Shown: positions 33,731 through 42,502 of the stretch, one piece after another
Numbering within the stretch: the stretch's first letter is position 1
Layout of the letters: every line of letters starts with the position of its first letter
Origin: Roseiarcus sp963835215
GTDB taxonomy: Bacteria > Pseudomonadota > Alphaproteobacteria > Rhizobiales > Beijerinckiaceae
Reading direction: 5' to 3'
DNA length: 64,000 nt
Assembly (NCBI GenBank): GCA_963835215.1
Contig: CAWIES010000001.1
Location: forward strand, 248,001-312,000
Translations under genes and position numbers: made by a program
Notes under the pieces: model-generated
What the model was told of the DNA's origin: nothing
Seen by the model: the letters and a program-made list of their open reading frames with translations, nothing else
The model's database searches: none

Positions 33731-34056
33731 CTAAACACGGCCTTCAAAACGTTGGATGAGGTTCAGGCAGTGTTGGCGGCCAAATTCCTCGGCCCAAAGT
33801 TGCGCCCTATCAATCTCCGGCTGAAGGGCGGCAAGGGCGCCAGATTCCATTGTGTGCGCCCTGGGCCGAAAGGCAGCGCATCAGTCTCGGAGACGATTCC
33901 AACCAACGGCAAGATGTCCGGGTCGTCTTCCATGTCCGCCTCGAAGCTGGCTGCGAAGATGAGACGGGCCCCTTCGATATATGAAACGCTGCCGCTGACC
34001 ATAGCAGCGGCTGTCGCAGCAATTTCCTGCCTCGCCTTATCCCGCAGCTCAGTCAT
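33731..34056 (-). CDS. Hypothetical protein (one-base frameshift)
   Basis: From an ATG at 34056 the frame reads MTELRDKARQEIAATAAAMV, then IEGARLIFAASFEADMEDDP and LPLVGIVSETDALPFGPGRTQW, a plausible small soluble protein. Near 33858 the frame is lost; adding one G to the GG run restores ESGALAALQPEIDRAQLWAEEFGRQ with a stop at 33731. I do not recognise a named family, but both halves look like real protein, so this is probably an intact gene with a sequencing deletion. It lies between REP-like elements. Confidence 0.6.
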
Positions 34057-34165
34057 TTTTGCTCGCGGTTTGCATATCGTGAGATTGTGTCTCGCAACAC
34101 AACCCGACAAAGCAACGAATGCGGGATCGAAAGCGTGTTAGTCGTCCGCTCTGTGTGATGGCAGT

Positions 34166-34200
34166 CTTCCCCGCCTTCGGTGGAGAAGGGGGAGCGCGCT
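34166..34200. repeat. REP-like half element
   Basis: TTCCCCGCCTTCGGTGGAG followed by AAGGGGGAG, the same sequence as the right arm of the 33458-33660 repeat, placed at the 3' end of carA. Confidence 0.55.
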
Positions 34201-35436
34201 TACGCCCCCGCCTTCTTCGCTTCCCCCATCAACCCCACAAACCGCCGAAACAGATAGTGGCTGTCCCTCGGGCCCGGCGACGCCTCGGGGTGGTACTGCA
34301 CCGAGAACGCCGGGCGGTCGGTCAGCGCGATGCCGCAGTTCGAGCCGTCGAACAGCGAGACATGGGTCTGGCGCGCGTTGGCGGGCAGGCTCGCCGGGTC
34401 GACGGCGAAGCCGTGGTTCATCGAGACGATCTCGACCTTGTTGGTGGTGAAGTCCTTCACCGGATGGTTGGCGCCGTGGTGGCCTTGCGGCATTTTGAGC
34501 GTCTGCCCGCCCACCGCCAGCGCCAGCATCTGATGGCCGAGGCAGATGCCAAAGAGGGGCAAGCCGCGTCTCGAGCAGCGCCTTGATGGTCGGCACGGCG
34601 TATTTGCCCGTCTCGGCCGGATCGCCGGGCCCGTTCGACAGGAAGACGCCGTCCGGTTTCAGCGCCAGAATGTCTTTGGCCGAAGCGGTCGCCGGCACGA
34701 CGGTCACCGCGCAGCCGCTGTCGCTGAGCAGGCGCAGAATGTTGCGCTTGATCCCATAGTCGATGGCGACGACGCGGTAATCGGCGCGCTCGCGCCGGCC
34801 GTAGCCGCGCTCAGGAATCCAGCTCGTCTCGTCCCAGTCGAAGCGCTGCGTGGTGGTGACGCCCGGCACCAGGTCCATGCCGTCGATGCCCGGCCAGGCC
34901 TTCGCTTGCGCGCTCAGCGCGGGACGGTCGAACTCGCCATCGGGATTGTGGGCGATGACGGCGTTGGGCATGCCGGATTGGCGGATCATCGCGGTCAGCG
35001 CGCGGGTGTCGACGCCGGTCAGGCCGATGATCCCGCGCGCGCGCAACCAGTCGTCGAGCCGGCGCGTCGCGCGATAGTTCGAGGCTTCGCCGATCGCCGC
35101 GTGCAGGATCGCCCCGCGCGCGCCCGGGGTCGCGGCAAGATTAACCGTCTCGATGTCGTCTTCGTTGGTCCCGACGACCCCGATATGGGGGAAGGTGAAG
35201 GTGATGATCTGGCCGGCGTAGGAAGGATCGGTGAGGATCTCCTCATAGCCGGTCATCGCGGTGTTGAAGCAGACTTCGCCGACCGCCGAGCCGGTCGCCC
35301 CGACCCCGAAACCCTCGATGATCTCGCCATTGGCGAGCGCGAGCAGGGCGGTCGGGCGGCGCCGAGGCCAACCGGCCTCGCTCGCTTCGCCTTGAACCGG
35401 CCCCACCGTTTGACTAGAAGACGTTGCGCCTGACAT
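34200..35436 (-). CDS. carA: Carbamoyl-phosphate synthase small subunit CarA (frameshift)
   Basis: Glutamine amidotransferase subunit that supplies ammonia to CarB for carbamoyl phosphate (arginine and pyrimidine synthesis). The N-terminal CPSase domain (LALANGEIIEGFGVG, FNTAMTGYEEILTDPSYAGQ) and start of the GATase domain (VVAIDYGIKRNILRLL, GVFLSNGPGDP) read in one frame. Near 34566 the frame shifts by one base, and the active-site region PLFGICLGHQMLALAVGG (Cys nucleophile) and the His/Glu pair (YHPEASPGP) continue in the new frame to 34200. Removing one C in the ACGCGG stretch repairs it. Since CarA is needed for growth on minimal medium, a sequencing indel is likelier than a pseudogene. 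Confidence 0.9.
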
Positions 35437-35505
35437 GGGCCAGTGCTTAAGCGCGGGCCCCAGGCGGCGTCAAGCCGCGCAATCGCGGCGATTTCCAGAG
35501 GCACC

Positions 35506-35973
35506 ATGAGCGAAACGATGGCGTTGCGCGACACGATGGCGGCGCAAATGAAAGCGGCGATGAAGGCGGGCGACAAAACCCGCGTCGGCGCGCTGCGTCT
35601 GGTCATGGCCGCGCTGAAAGACCGCGAAATCGAGGCGCGCGGCGCCGGCAAGATCGTCAGCCGCGCCGACGAACTCGCGCTGCTGACCAAGATGGTCAAA
35701 ACGCGCCAGGAATCGCTCGCGATCTACCAGCAGGCCGGGCGCGAGGATCTTGCGACCCAGGAAAGCGCCGAAATCGCCGTGATCGGCGAATTTCTGCCCA
35801 AGCAGATGTCGGAAGACGAGGTGACCGCCGCGGCCAAGGCGGCGATCGCCGGGACGAGTGCGACCGGCCTGCGCGACATGGGCAAGGTGGTCAACGCGCT
35901 GAAAGAGCGCTACCCCGGCCAGATGGACTTCGCCAAGGCGAGCGCGATCGTCAAAGCGCTGCTGACCGCCTGA
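35506..35973 (+). CDS. yqeY: GatB/YqeY domain protein
   Basis: 155 residues of the YqeY family: MALRDTMAAQMKAAMKAGDKTRVGALRLVMAALKD, then IYQQAGREDLATQESAEIAVIGEFLPKQM and KYPG-like ERYPGQMDFAKASAIVKALL. YqeY resembles the tail domain of GatB, part of tRNA amidotransferase, and is often near rpsU, dnaG and rpoD or carA, as here; a tRNA-linked role is assumed but not proven. The ATG at 35506 has AGAGG upstream; the longer frame is rejected. It is divergent from carA. Confidence 0.92.
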   Translation: MSETMALRDTMAAQMKAAMKAGDKTRVGALRLVMAALKDREIEARGAGKIVSRADELALLTKMVKTRQESLAIYQQAGREDLATQESAEIAVIGEFLPKQMSEDEVTAAAKAAIAGTSATGLRDMGKVVNALKERYPGQMDFAKASAIVKALLTA

Positions 35974-36043
35974 CCTGACCGCTTGCGCGGCGCTGTCCCA
36001 CACGCCACATAGGGTCCGCGAACGTCTTCCTTGGAGTTTCGCA

Positions 36044-36304
36044 ATGCCTCAGACCAGCGGCCGCCTGTTCGATGAACTCTCGCGCCTCGTTACTGACGCG
36101 GCCGGCCTCGCCGAAGGCGCGCGGCGGGAGGTCGAGACGCTGGTCAGGAGCCAGCTCGAGCGGCTGATGTCCGGCATGGACATCGTCTCGCGCGAGGAGT
36201 TCGAGGCGGCCAAGGAGATGGCGGCCAAGGCGCGCGCCGAAAACGACGCGCTCGCCGCCCGCATTACGGCGCTGGAAGCCAAGCTCGGCGGCAGCAAGAG
36301 CTGA
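36044..36304 (+). CDS. ubiK: Ubiquinone biosynthesis accessory factor UbiK-like (BMFP) protein
   Basis: 86 residues; almost entirely helical, with an amphipathic N-terminus (RLFDELSRLVTDAAGLAEGARREVETLVRSQLERLM) and a C-terminal coiled coil (FEAAKEMAAKARAENDALAARITALEAKLG). This is the BMFP/UbiK pattern: a membrane-fusing coiled-coil protein that helps the Ubi complex work in ubiquinone synthesis. GGAG lies 7 bases before the ATG. It follows yqeY by 70 bases on the same strand. Confidence 0.85.
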   Translation: MPQTSGRLFDELSRLVTDAAGLAEGARREVETLVRSQLERLMSGMDIVSREEFEAAKEMAAKARAENDALAARITALEAKLGGSKS

Positions 36305-36574
36305 TCGCCAATCCCTGATTTCCACAACCCCCGCTAATTTCCAGGTCGATCCCGGACTCTGTCCACGCGATTGATTCGTTTGAGTGATTCTGTGGATGAC
36401 GGCGAACTTCGCGTTTACCGCGAGCCACGAATCGTCGAATCTCGCTCGTGTTCGGGACGCCTGTTTGGCGCGTCAGGCCCGCGCAAGCCTACCGGTGCTC
36501 TCTAGGCTGGCCTGCCGCCCAGACTCTGTCGCGTTGCGTCGCCCCAATCCCGCCACCGATCGGAAGGCCCGTCG
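36305..36574. other. Intergenic region with four GANTC sites
   Basis: 270 bases without a gene. GANTC (CcrM methylation) sites occur at 36373, 36386, 36429 and 36437, and DnaA-box-like words (TTTCCACAA near 36320, CTGTGGATG near 36390) are nearby. It probably holds the promoter of the YbjN-like gene; no clear -35/-10 was recognised. Confidence 0.45.
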
Positions 36575-37078
36575 ATGATCGCCGAAGACAACACGGTTCT
36601 CGATCGCGCTGAACATCCGGTGGACGTGGTCGAGCGGCTGGCGACGCTGAACGAATGGGCGTTCGACCGCGCCGAGGAAGACGAGATTTCGATCCTCGTC
36701 TCGGGCGTCTGGGCCCAGTACGAAGTCTCGTTCACCTGGCTGCCGGCGATCGAATCGCTGCACGTGAGCTGCTCGTTCGATCTCAAGGTGCCCGAGCGCC
36801 GGCGGAGCGAAATCGCCGCGCTGGTTCACCTGATCAACGCCCAATTGTGGCTCGGCCATTTCGACATCTGGACCCGCGACGACATCGTCATGTTCCGCCA
36901 CGCCCATTGTTTGGCCGGCGGGGCCCAGCCGAGCGACACCCAGTGCCGCACCATCGTCGAGGCGGCGCTGGCGGCCTGCGAAAATTACTTCCAGGCGTTC
37001 CAGTTCGTCCTGTGGGCCGGCCGTAGCGCCCGCGAGGCGATGGACCTGGCGACCTTCGAGACCGTCGGCAACGCCTGA
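36575..37078 (+). CDS. YbjN domain protein
   Basis: 167 residues of the YbjN family: VDVVERLATLNEWAFDRAEEDEISILVSGVWAQYEVSFTW, then SFDLKVPERRRSEIAALVHLINAQLWLGHFDIWTRDDIVMFRHA and a helical C-terminus. The fold is like that of type III secretion chaperones; in E. coli YbjN is linked to stress and motility, while the role in alphaproteobacteria is unknown. No signal peptide. It lies between ubiK and rpmF on the same strand. The upstream region carries a cluster of CcrM-type sites. Confidence 0.88.
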   Translation: MIAEDNTVLDRAEHPVDVVERLATLNEWAFDRAEEDEISILVSGVWAQYEVSFTWLPAIESLHVSCSFDLKVPERRRSEIAALVHLINAQLWLGHFDIWTRDDIVMFRHAHCLAGGAQPSDTQCRTIVEAALAACENYFQAFQFVLWAGRSAREAMDLATFETVGNA

Positions 37079-37217
37079 GGGCGGGCCAAACGCCCTGATC
37101 GGCGCTCGCCCCGAGGGCTGGCGTCCGGGCGAATTTTGCGTGTATGAGCCCCGCTTCCCGTTTCCTTCGCGCATCGGCGGGGTCGCCGGTCGCTGCACTA
37201 TCGCTGGAGTCGTTACT

Positions 37218-37410
37218 ATGGCTGTTCCGAGACGAAAAACCTCGCCCTCGCGCCGCGGCATGCGCCGTTCGGCCGACGCCCTCAAGGCGCCGACCTATGT
37301 CGAGGACAAGGATTCGGGCGAGCTGCGCCGTCCGCACCACATCGATCTGAAGACCGGCATGTACAAGGGCCGCCAGGTCCTCAAGCCCAAGACGCCACGT
37401 CGAGGCCTAA
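37218..37410 (+). CDS. rpmF: 50S ribosomal protein L32 (frameshift near the end)
   Basis: The sequence MAVPRRKTSPSRRGMRRSAD and PTYVEDKDSGELRRPHHIDLKTGMYKGRQVL is the alphaproteobacterial L32, a small basic protein of the large ribosomal subunit. As written the frame runs on past the normal end, but dropping one base in ACGCCAC (about 37393) gives the usual short ending KPKTHVEA with a stop at 37408-37410 and 63 residues. Since L32 must be made, the extra base is almost certainly a sequencing error. GGAG precedes the ATG. A strong terminator follows. Confidence 0.93.
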
Positions 37411-37433
37411 GCGCTTCGAGCGTTCGCGTGGAG

Positions 37434-37460
37434 AAAGGCCGGCGGTTGCGCCGGCCTTTT
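37434..37460. terminator. Bidirectional Rho-independent terminator
   Basis: AAAGGCCGGCG, a GTTG loop, CGCCGGCCTTTT: an 11-base stem flanked by A and T runs, so it works on both strands. It ends rpmF from the left and the EamA gene from the right. Confidence 0.88.
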
Positions 37461-37465
37461 CGTTT

Positions 37466-38359
37466 TCATCCGCCCCGCGTCGCGACCAATGCGCCGCCGA
37501 CGATCAGCGCGCAGGCGAGGCCGAGCGAGGCGGTCGCCGGGGCAAAGCCCGGCGGCGACCAGGATCAGCGTCGAGAGCACCGGCGCGGCGTAGGCGGCGA
37601 CGCCGAGCAGGCGAATATCGCCGTGCTTGACCCCGTAGTCCCAGACATAGAAGGCGAGGCCGACCGGGCCGAGCCCGAGGCCGACGATCGCCGCCCATTG
37701 CGCCGCGCCCGCCGGCGCGACGCTGGTCTCGAAGGCGAAATGGCAGAGCGCGGCGAGCGCCGCGGTGACGAGGCAGAAGCCGGCGACCGCTTCGGTCGGC
37801 GCGGCTTTTAGGCGCCGCGACAGCACCGAATAGCCCGACCAGACGAAGGCGCAGCCGAGCGCCAGCCCGTAGCCGAGCGCGACGCGCCGCGTCGAGCGCG
37901 TGAGCCGAGCGCCGCCCGCCTTGCCGACGAACAGCGTCGCCGCGCCGGCAAAGCCGAGCGCAGCGCCGACGACATGGCGCGCTCGCAGCCGCTCGCCCGG
38001 CAGCAGCGCCGGAGAACAGCACGATCAGCAGCGGCCAGAGATAGGCGATCAGGCTCGCCTCGGCCGGCGGCGCGCGGCGCAGCGCGGCGAAATAGAGCGC
38101 GTGATAGCCAAAGAGGCCGCCGACGCCGACCGCCCAGACCGGCCAGGGCTGGATCAGCGCGCCGAGCCGGCCGCGCGCGGCCGGCGTAGAGGAGCCCGAG
38201 GCCGCCGCCGATGGCGAAGAGTCAGCGCCGCAAGCTCGAATGGCGGGATCGCGCCAGCCGACGCGGTGAGCAGCGCCAGCACCGACCACAGCGCGATCGC
38301 GCCAAGGCCGACAAGCGTCGCGCTGCGCGAGGCGGCGGGGGGAGCGGATGCGGGGTCAT
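37466..38359 (-). CDS. EamA/DMT family transporter (several frameshifts)
   Basis: Joining three frames gives a ten-helix drug/metabolite transporter of about 295 residues. Segments are ATLVGLGAIALWSVLALLTA, FAIGGGLGLLYAGR, PWPVWAVGVGGLFGYHALYF, SLIAYLWPLLIVLF, ALGFAGAATLFVGKAGG, VALGYGLALGCAFVWSGYSV, AVAGFCLVTAALAALCHF, and the end APVLSTLILVAAGFAPATAS with a stop at 37466. At least four single-base shifts (near 37545, 38005, 38175, 38220) and perhaps one in the C-run near the start are needed. DMT proteins export amino acids or other small metabolites. Genuine decay is possible, but the neighbours carry the same type of indels. Confidence 0.75.
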
Positions 38360-38453
38360 GGGCGCTGGGTAGCAGGGCGCGGGGCGGGGAGAAAGGGCGG
38401 GTGAGGGAGGCGCGACGAAGGCCGCTATTCGGCTTATAAACTCCGCGCGAGTT

Positions 38454-38542
38454 CACCCCAACCCTCTCCCGCAAGCGGGAGAGAGGGATCGCCCCTTCTT
38501 CCGTTTACGGGAGAAGGTGGCGCGCAGCGCCGGATGAGGGTC
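38454..38542. repeat. REP-like double palindrome
   Basis: Two small hairpins in tandem: CCTCTCCCGCAAGCGGGAGAG and CCTTCTTCCGTTTACGGGAG with flanking GGATGAGGG, of the same general type as the repeat after argE. It fills the gap between the RimK-like and EamA genes. Confidence 0.65.
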
Positions 38543-40006
38543 TTACGCCTCGATCCGCTTGACGAACCACTGCAGGATGCGGCTCCAGACCTCGTCCTTG
38601 CCGACCTGATCCTCGACGCCATGATCGAGGTTGGGGTTGTCGTTGACTTCGATCACCGCCAGCGCGTCGCCCGACTCCTTGACGTCGACGCCGTAGAGCC
38701 CGTTGCCGATCGCGCTTGGCGGCGCGCAGCGAGACGTCGATCACGCGCTGGGGCGCGTCGGCGATCGCCATCGTGCGAAAGCCGCCTTCGCGCAGCGCCG
38801 TTCGGCCTCGTGCTTGATGATCTGCCAGTGGCCCTTGGCCATCTGATATTGGCAGACGAACAGCGGCTCGCCGTCGAGCACGCCGACCCGCCAGTCGAAA
38901 TCGGTCGGCATGTATCTCTGGGCGAGCAACAGATCGGTGTCCTCGAAGAGCTGCTCGGTCAACGCCTTCAGCGCCGCGAAATCATCGACCTTGTGCACGC
39001 CGCGCGAGAACGACCCGTCGGGGATCTTCACCACCATCGGCCAGCCGAGCAGCTTCTCCGCCCGCACGAGATCGTCATCCTCGGCCAGCATCACGGTCGG
39101 CGGGATCGGCACGCCGTGCGCCTCCATCAGTTCGTGGAGATAGACCTTGTTGGTGCAGCGGATCATCGACACCGGATCGTCGATGACCGGCATGCCCTCC
39201 TGCAACGCGCGGCGCGCGAAGCGGTAGGTGTAATTGTCGATCGAGGTCGTGGCGCGAATGAACAGCGCGTCGAACTCGGCGAGCTCCGCCAGTTGCCGCT
39301 TGTTCAGCAGCTCGACCTCGATCGATTGTTTCTCGGCGAGCTTCTGGAAATGTCGGATCGACTGCTCGGAGGATGGCGGCAGCGCCTCGTCGGGATCGTA
39401 AAGCACCGCCAGCGAATATTTCGCCACCGAGCGGGCGCGCGGATTGCGCCAGTCGCGTTCGGTGTGGCGATGCAGCGCGTCGCGGAAGAACTCCGCCTCC
39501 TCGGGGCCGAGTTTGGCGAGCGGGCGCGCGCGCAGGCGGTCGATCCGCCAGCGCTTGCCCGGCGTGATCGTCACCTCCATCGCCGGGCAGCGATACCAGT
39601 CGAACAGCAGCCGGCCGAACGCCTCGAAGCGCGTGTCCTGGACGAGGCCGAAGCAGAACAGCAGATCGAAGGTCGTCGTCTCGTCGGCGTGGGCGCGGTG
39701 GGCGGCGGCGGTCAGCGCCTCTTGCAGATCGGGCAGCGCCTGCTCATAGAGCTTGTGCTCGCGCAGCTCGAGCATCGTCTCGACGGTCGGGATGACGCGG
39801 TGGCCGCGCGCCTCGGCCAGCAGCGAGGCGTAATAGCCCTTCGACTGATAATTGTAGGAGCGCGACAGATTGACGATCTTGGCGCGGCCACCGCCGACGA
39901 ACAGCTTGGGCCGCGCGAGATAGTCGCTGGTGGTGATGACCTTGTGCGGCGTCTCGGCGTTGGGAAAGTCGCGCGCGTGATCGACCAGAATGACCCAGCC
40001 ATTCAT
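38543..40006 (-). CDS. RimK-like ATP-grasp protein with RLAN N-terminal domain (two frameshifts)
   Basis: About 487 residues once repaired. The N-terminal third (NGWVILVDHARDFPNAETPH, ARPKLFVGG, VINLSRSY-like IVNLSRSYNYQSKGYYASLLAEARGHRV) is the RLAN domain. It is followed by an ATP-grasp domain (GWPMVVKIPDGSFSRGVHKVDD, LLLAQRYMPTDFDWRVGVLDGEPLF and, after the shifts, GNGLYGVDVKESGD and VNDNPNLDHGVED). Such enzymes ligate amino acids, typically glutamate, to a peptide or small molecule; the substrate here is unknown. Frame breaks lie near 38800 and 38720; the repaired stop is at 38543. The start at 40006 lacks an obvious ribosome site. Confidence 0.85.
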
Positions 40007-40224
40007 GGCGAGCGGCGCCCGATCTGCGCCGTGGCGCGGCGCTGGCTCACAACCCAATGCCGAACATCTGGCCGATCGGTTCCCTGGCCGAACGAAGGGC
40101 GAAAACCTGTGCGCGGCGAAGCCCTATCGAATCGGGCGCGCCTCGGCAGGCGCGCCACCATGCGTCGGCTGAGGAGCGCGCGCAAGCGGGAGTGGGCGGG
40201 ATTGCCGAGCGATTTTAGCCCTGT

Positions 40225-40716
40225 TCATGCCGCTGAGGCGTCGCCGCTCGCCTCGAGGCGCTTCTCGAAGCGCAGCGCCGTCGCGCCATCCTCGTAATAG
40301 CCCTCATGATGGCCGAACGGGCGATAGCCCATCTTCTCGTAGAGGGCGATGGCGGCGGCATTGTCGTAGCGCACCTCGAGCCGCAGGGTCTCGCAGTGGC
40401 GCGCGCGCGCGTAGCGCTCGCAGGCCTGCAGCAAGGCCCGCCCGACCCCGCGCCGCCCTTGGGCGGGATCGACCGCGAGCGAGTAGATGCGCGCCGCGCG
40501 GCCGCCCCGGCGCGTCGAGATCAGCGCATAGCCGGCGACCCGCTCGCCGAAGCGCGCGACCATCAGCGGCCGATGCGCGGCGCGCACGAAGGCGCGCAGC
40601 GAGCGGCGCGACAGCCGATCGCCGGTGAAGGCTGCCGTTTCAAGCGCCTCGATCGCGTCGAGATCGCCAAGCGCCGCGGGCTGAATCGTCATGCCGCCGG
40701 CGACATGAGTGGCCAT
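40225..40716 (-). CDS. GNAT family N-acetyltransferase (RimI-like)
   Basis: 163 residues with the GNAT fold: MTIQPAALGDLDAIEALETAAF at the start, IYSLAVDPAQGRRGVGRALLQACERYAR (acetyl-CoA pyrophosphate loop Q/RxxGxG/A), and LRLEVRYDNAAAIALYEKMGYRPFG (motif B). It resembles RimI-type protein or peptide acetyltransferases; the substrate is unknown. The open frame is much longer upstream but turns to Arg-rich shadow sequence of cfa, so the ATG at 40716 is used (40692 is an alternative). It is divergent from cfa. Confidence 0.85.
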   Translation of the reverse strand: MATHVAGGMTIQPAALGDLDAIEALETAAFTGDRLSRRSLRAFVRAAHRPLMVARFGERVAGYALISTRRGGRAARIYSLAVDPAQGRRGVGRALLQACERYARARHCETLRLEVRYDNAAAIALYEKMGYRPFGHHEGYYEDGATALRFEKRLEASGDASAA

Positions 40717-40830
40717 CTCTTCGTCCCCTGGATCGCCCGCCCTTGCCCTACACGCAGCGCCGCGCCTAAAAGTCGGCGACGCGCGCGATCCTCGGGCCCA
40801 ATCCTTAGACCTGAGTGCAATGGAGACAAG

Positions 40831-42150
40831 ATGGGCAAGGCGGAAAAAAGGCTGGCCGCGCTCAAGACGCTGCTTGCCAACGCGCACGCCCGCCTTGGCC
40901 TCGAATTCGGCTTCCGGCTTTGGGATGGCGAGCGGGTCCCCGCGGATTGGTCGGCGGACGCGCTGACGATTGCGCTCGCGGACGAGGGCGCGGTGGCGGC
41001 GCTGGTGCGCGCGCCGCGCCTGCCGACGCTCGCCAATCTGTGGGCGGCGAGGCGGATCGATATCATCAACGGCACGCTGTTCGATCTTGTCGCCAAGCGG
41101 CCGAAGGCGCGCAGCCGCGAATTGCGCCGCAGCCTGCTTAATCCCGCTGCGCTGCGCACGGGGCTGGCGTTCCTGTTCACCCCGCGCGGCGGGCCGTGGC
41201 CGCTGGAGGCGACCCGCCAGGATCGCGAAAGCGACGGCAGCGAAGCTGAAAACAAGCGCAACATCGCGCACCACTACGACGTCTCCAACGCCTTCTATCG
41301 GCTGTGGCTCGACGAGGACATGGTCTACACCTGCGGCTATTTCCACGATTGGAGCGACAGTCTCGAGCAGGCGCAGGCCAACAAGCTCGACATGGTTTGC
41401 CGCAAGCTGCGTCTTCAGCCTGGCGAGACGATGCTCGACATCGGCAGCGGTTGGGGCTCGCTCGCCTTCCACGCCGCGCGCAATTACGGCGTCAAGGTTT
41501 TGGGCGTCACGCTGTCGCAGGAGCAGATCGCCTTCGCGCGCGAGAAGGCCGAGCGTCTCGGCCTCGCAAGCCAAGTGACGTTCGAGCTGAGGGACTATGC
41601 GCTGCTGGAAGGCCGGGATCGCTTCGACAAGATCAGCTCGGTCGGCATGTTCGAAGCGATCGGCTCCTCGCACTTCTCGACCTATTTCGAGACCCTGCGT
41701 CGCCTGCTGAAGCCGGGCGGGCTCTATCTGCATCACGCGATCACCCGTCCGGGCAAACGCGGCGCGGATCTGGGCGGCAAGAATAGCGCTGGCCGGAAGC
41801 GGCCGGAGTTTGCCGCGTTGACGCGCTACATTTTTCCCGGCGGCGAACTTGATCATCTCGGGCGCACGATCGCCAATCTCGAATCGCACGGCTTCGAGGT
41901 CCACGACGTGGAGGGTTGGCGCGAGCACTATCAACGCACCTGCCGCTTCTGGCACGACCGCTTGCTCGCCCGCTACGAGGAGGCGTGCGGCGAGGTCGGC
42001 GAAGCGACGACGCGCGTCTGGCTCGCCTACCTCGCCTCGTGCTCGATCGTCTTTTCCCGCAACGCCTGCGGCATCTACCAGACGCTCGCGTCAAAGCGCG
42101 TGCGCGGCCCAAGCGGTCTGCCGCCGACGCGGGCGGATTTGTATCGGTAG
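40831..42150 (+). CDS. cfa: Cyclopropane-fatty-acyl-phospholipid synthase
   Basis: 439 residues, the usual Cfa length. It has the N-terminal lipid-binding domain, then the methyltransferase core: NIAHHYDVSNAFYRLWLDEDMVYTCGYF, MLDIGSGWGSLAFHAARNYGVKVLGVTLSQEQIAFAR (SAM motif I), ISSVGMFEAIGSSHFSTYFETLRRLLKPGG, and the C-terminal WREHYQRTCRFWHDRL segment. It adds a methylene from S-adenosylmethionine to membrane lipid double bonds, a change linked to acid and solvent tolerance. GGAGA lies 6 bases before the ATG at 40831. No EcfG promoter was seen. Confidence 0.93.
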   Translation: MGKAEKRLAALKTLLANAHARLGLEFGFRLWDGERVPADWSADALTIALADEGAVAALVRAPRLPTLANLWAARRIDIINGTLFDLVAKRPKARSRELRRSLLNPAALRTGLAFLFTPRGGPWPLEATRQDRESDGSEAENKRNIAHHYDVSNAFYRLWLDEDMVYTCGYFHDWSDSLEQAQANKLDMVCRKLRLQPGETMLDIGSGWGSLAFHAARNYGVKVLGVTLSQEQIAFAREKAERLGLASQVTFELRDYALLEGRDRFDKISSVGMFEAIGSSHFSTYFETLRRLLKPGGLYLHHAITRPGKRGADLGGKNSAGRKRPEFAALTRYIFPGGELDHLGRTIANLESHGFEVHDVEGWREHYQRTCRFWHDRLLARYEEACGEVGEATTRVWLAYLASCSIVFSRNACGIYQTLASKRVRGPSGLPPTRADLYR

Positions 42151-42502
42151 GGGGCGGGGGCGACCTCGTCGCTCCATCGTCGTGGCCGGCCATGACGGGT
42201 CGAGGGTTCGCGCGCTTTATTGGCTTCGACCGTCGTCGCCTCGGTCCGCCCGAATGAAAAAATCTTAAACTCGCGGACACGCGTTGGCCACCGCGCCGAT
42301 GCTATGGCCGCCGCATGATCCTCTGAGATCTTGACGCGTCGCGTCGCGAGGAAATCGACGAGGAAGCACACGCGCTTGTGAAGACGCGTTTGGAACGCCT
42401 TCCGCTCCGCCGCGTTGTTGGTACGAGGCCAGACGCGACCAGCGCCCTTGTTGCGCTGGGTCCGCTCGCGCCGCTTGTTTCGATAAAATCAGGAGGGATG
42501 AA
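42151..42502. other. 352-base gap before the Spy-like gene
   Basis: No gene recognised on either strand. The only clear element is the EcfG promoter at 42392-42416; the remaining sequence is featureless. Confidence 0.5.
42392..42416 (+). promoter_or_regulatory. EcfG promoter for the Gly/His-rich Spy-like gene
   Basis: GGAAC at 42392-42396, 16 bases, CGTT at 42413-42416, about 87 bases before the ATG. It is the only intergenic EcfG match found outside the 12-26 kb island. Confidence 0.7.

Noticed and set aside
36305..36574. Chromosomal replication origin
   Set aside because: The GANTC and DnaA-like words are suggestive, but the boxes are imperfect and none of the usual origin neighbours (hemE, dnaA, parAB, gidA) is present.
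38534..40297. 587-codon rightward open frame opposite the RimK-like gene
   Set aside because: High-GC antisense frame without domains; the opposite strand clearly codes an ATP-grasp protein.
40717..41955. Long upstream extension of the GNAT gene frame
   Set aside because: It is the antisense of cfa; only the last 163 codons carry the acetyltransferase domain.
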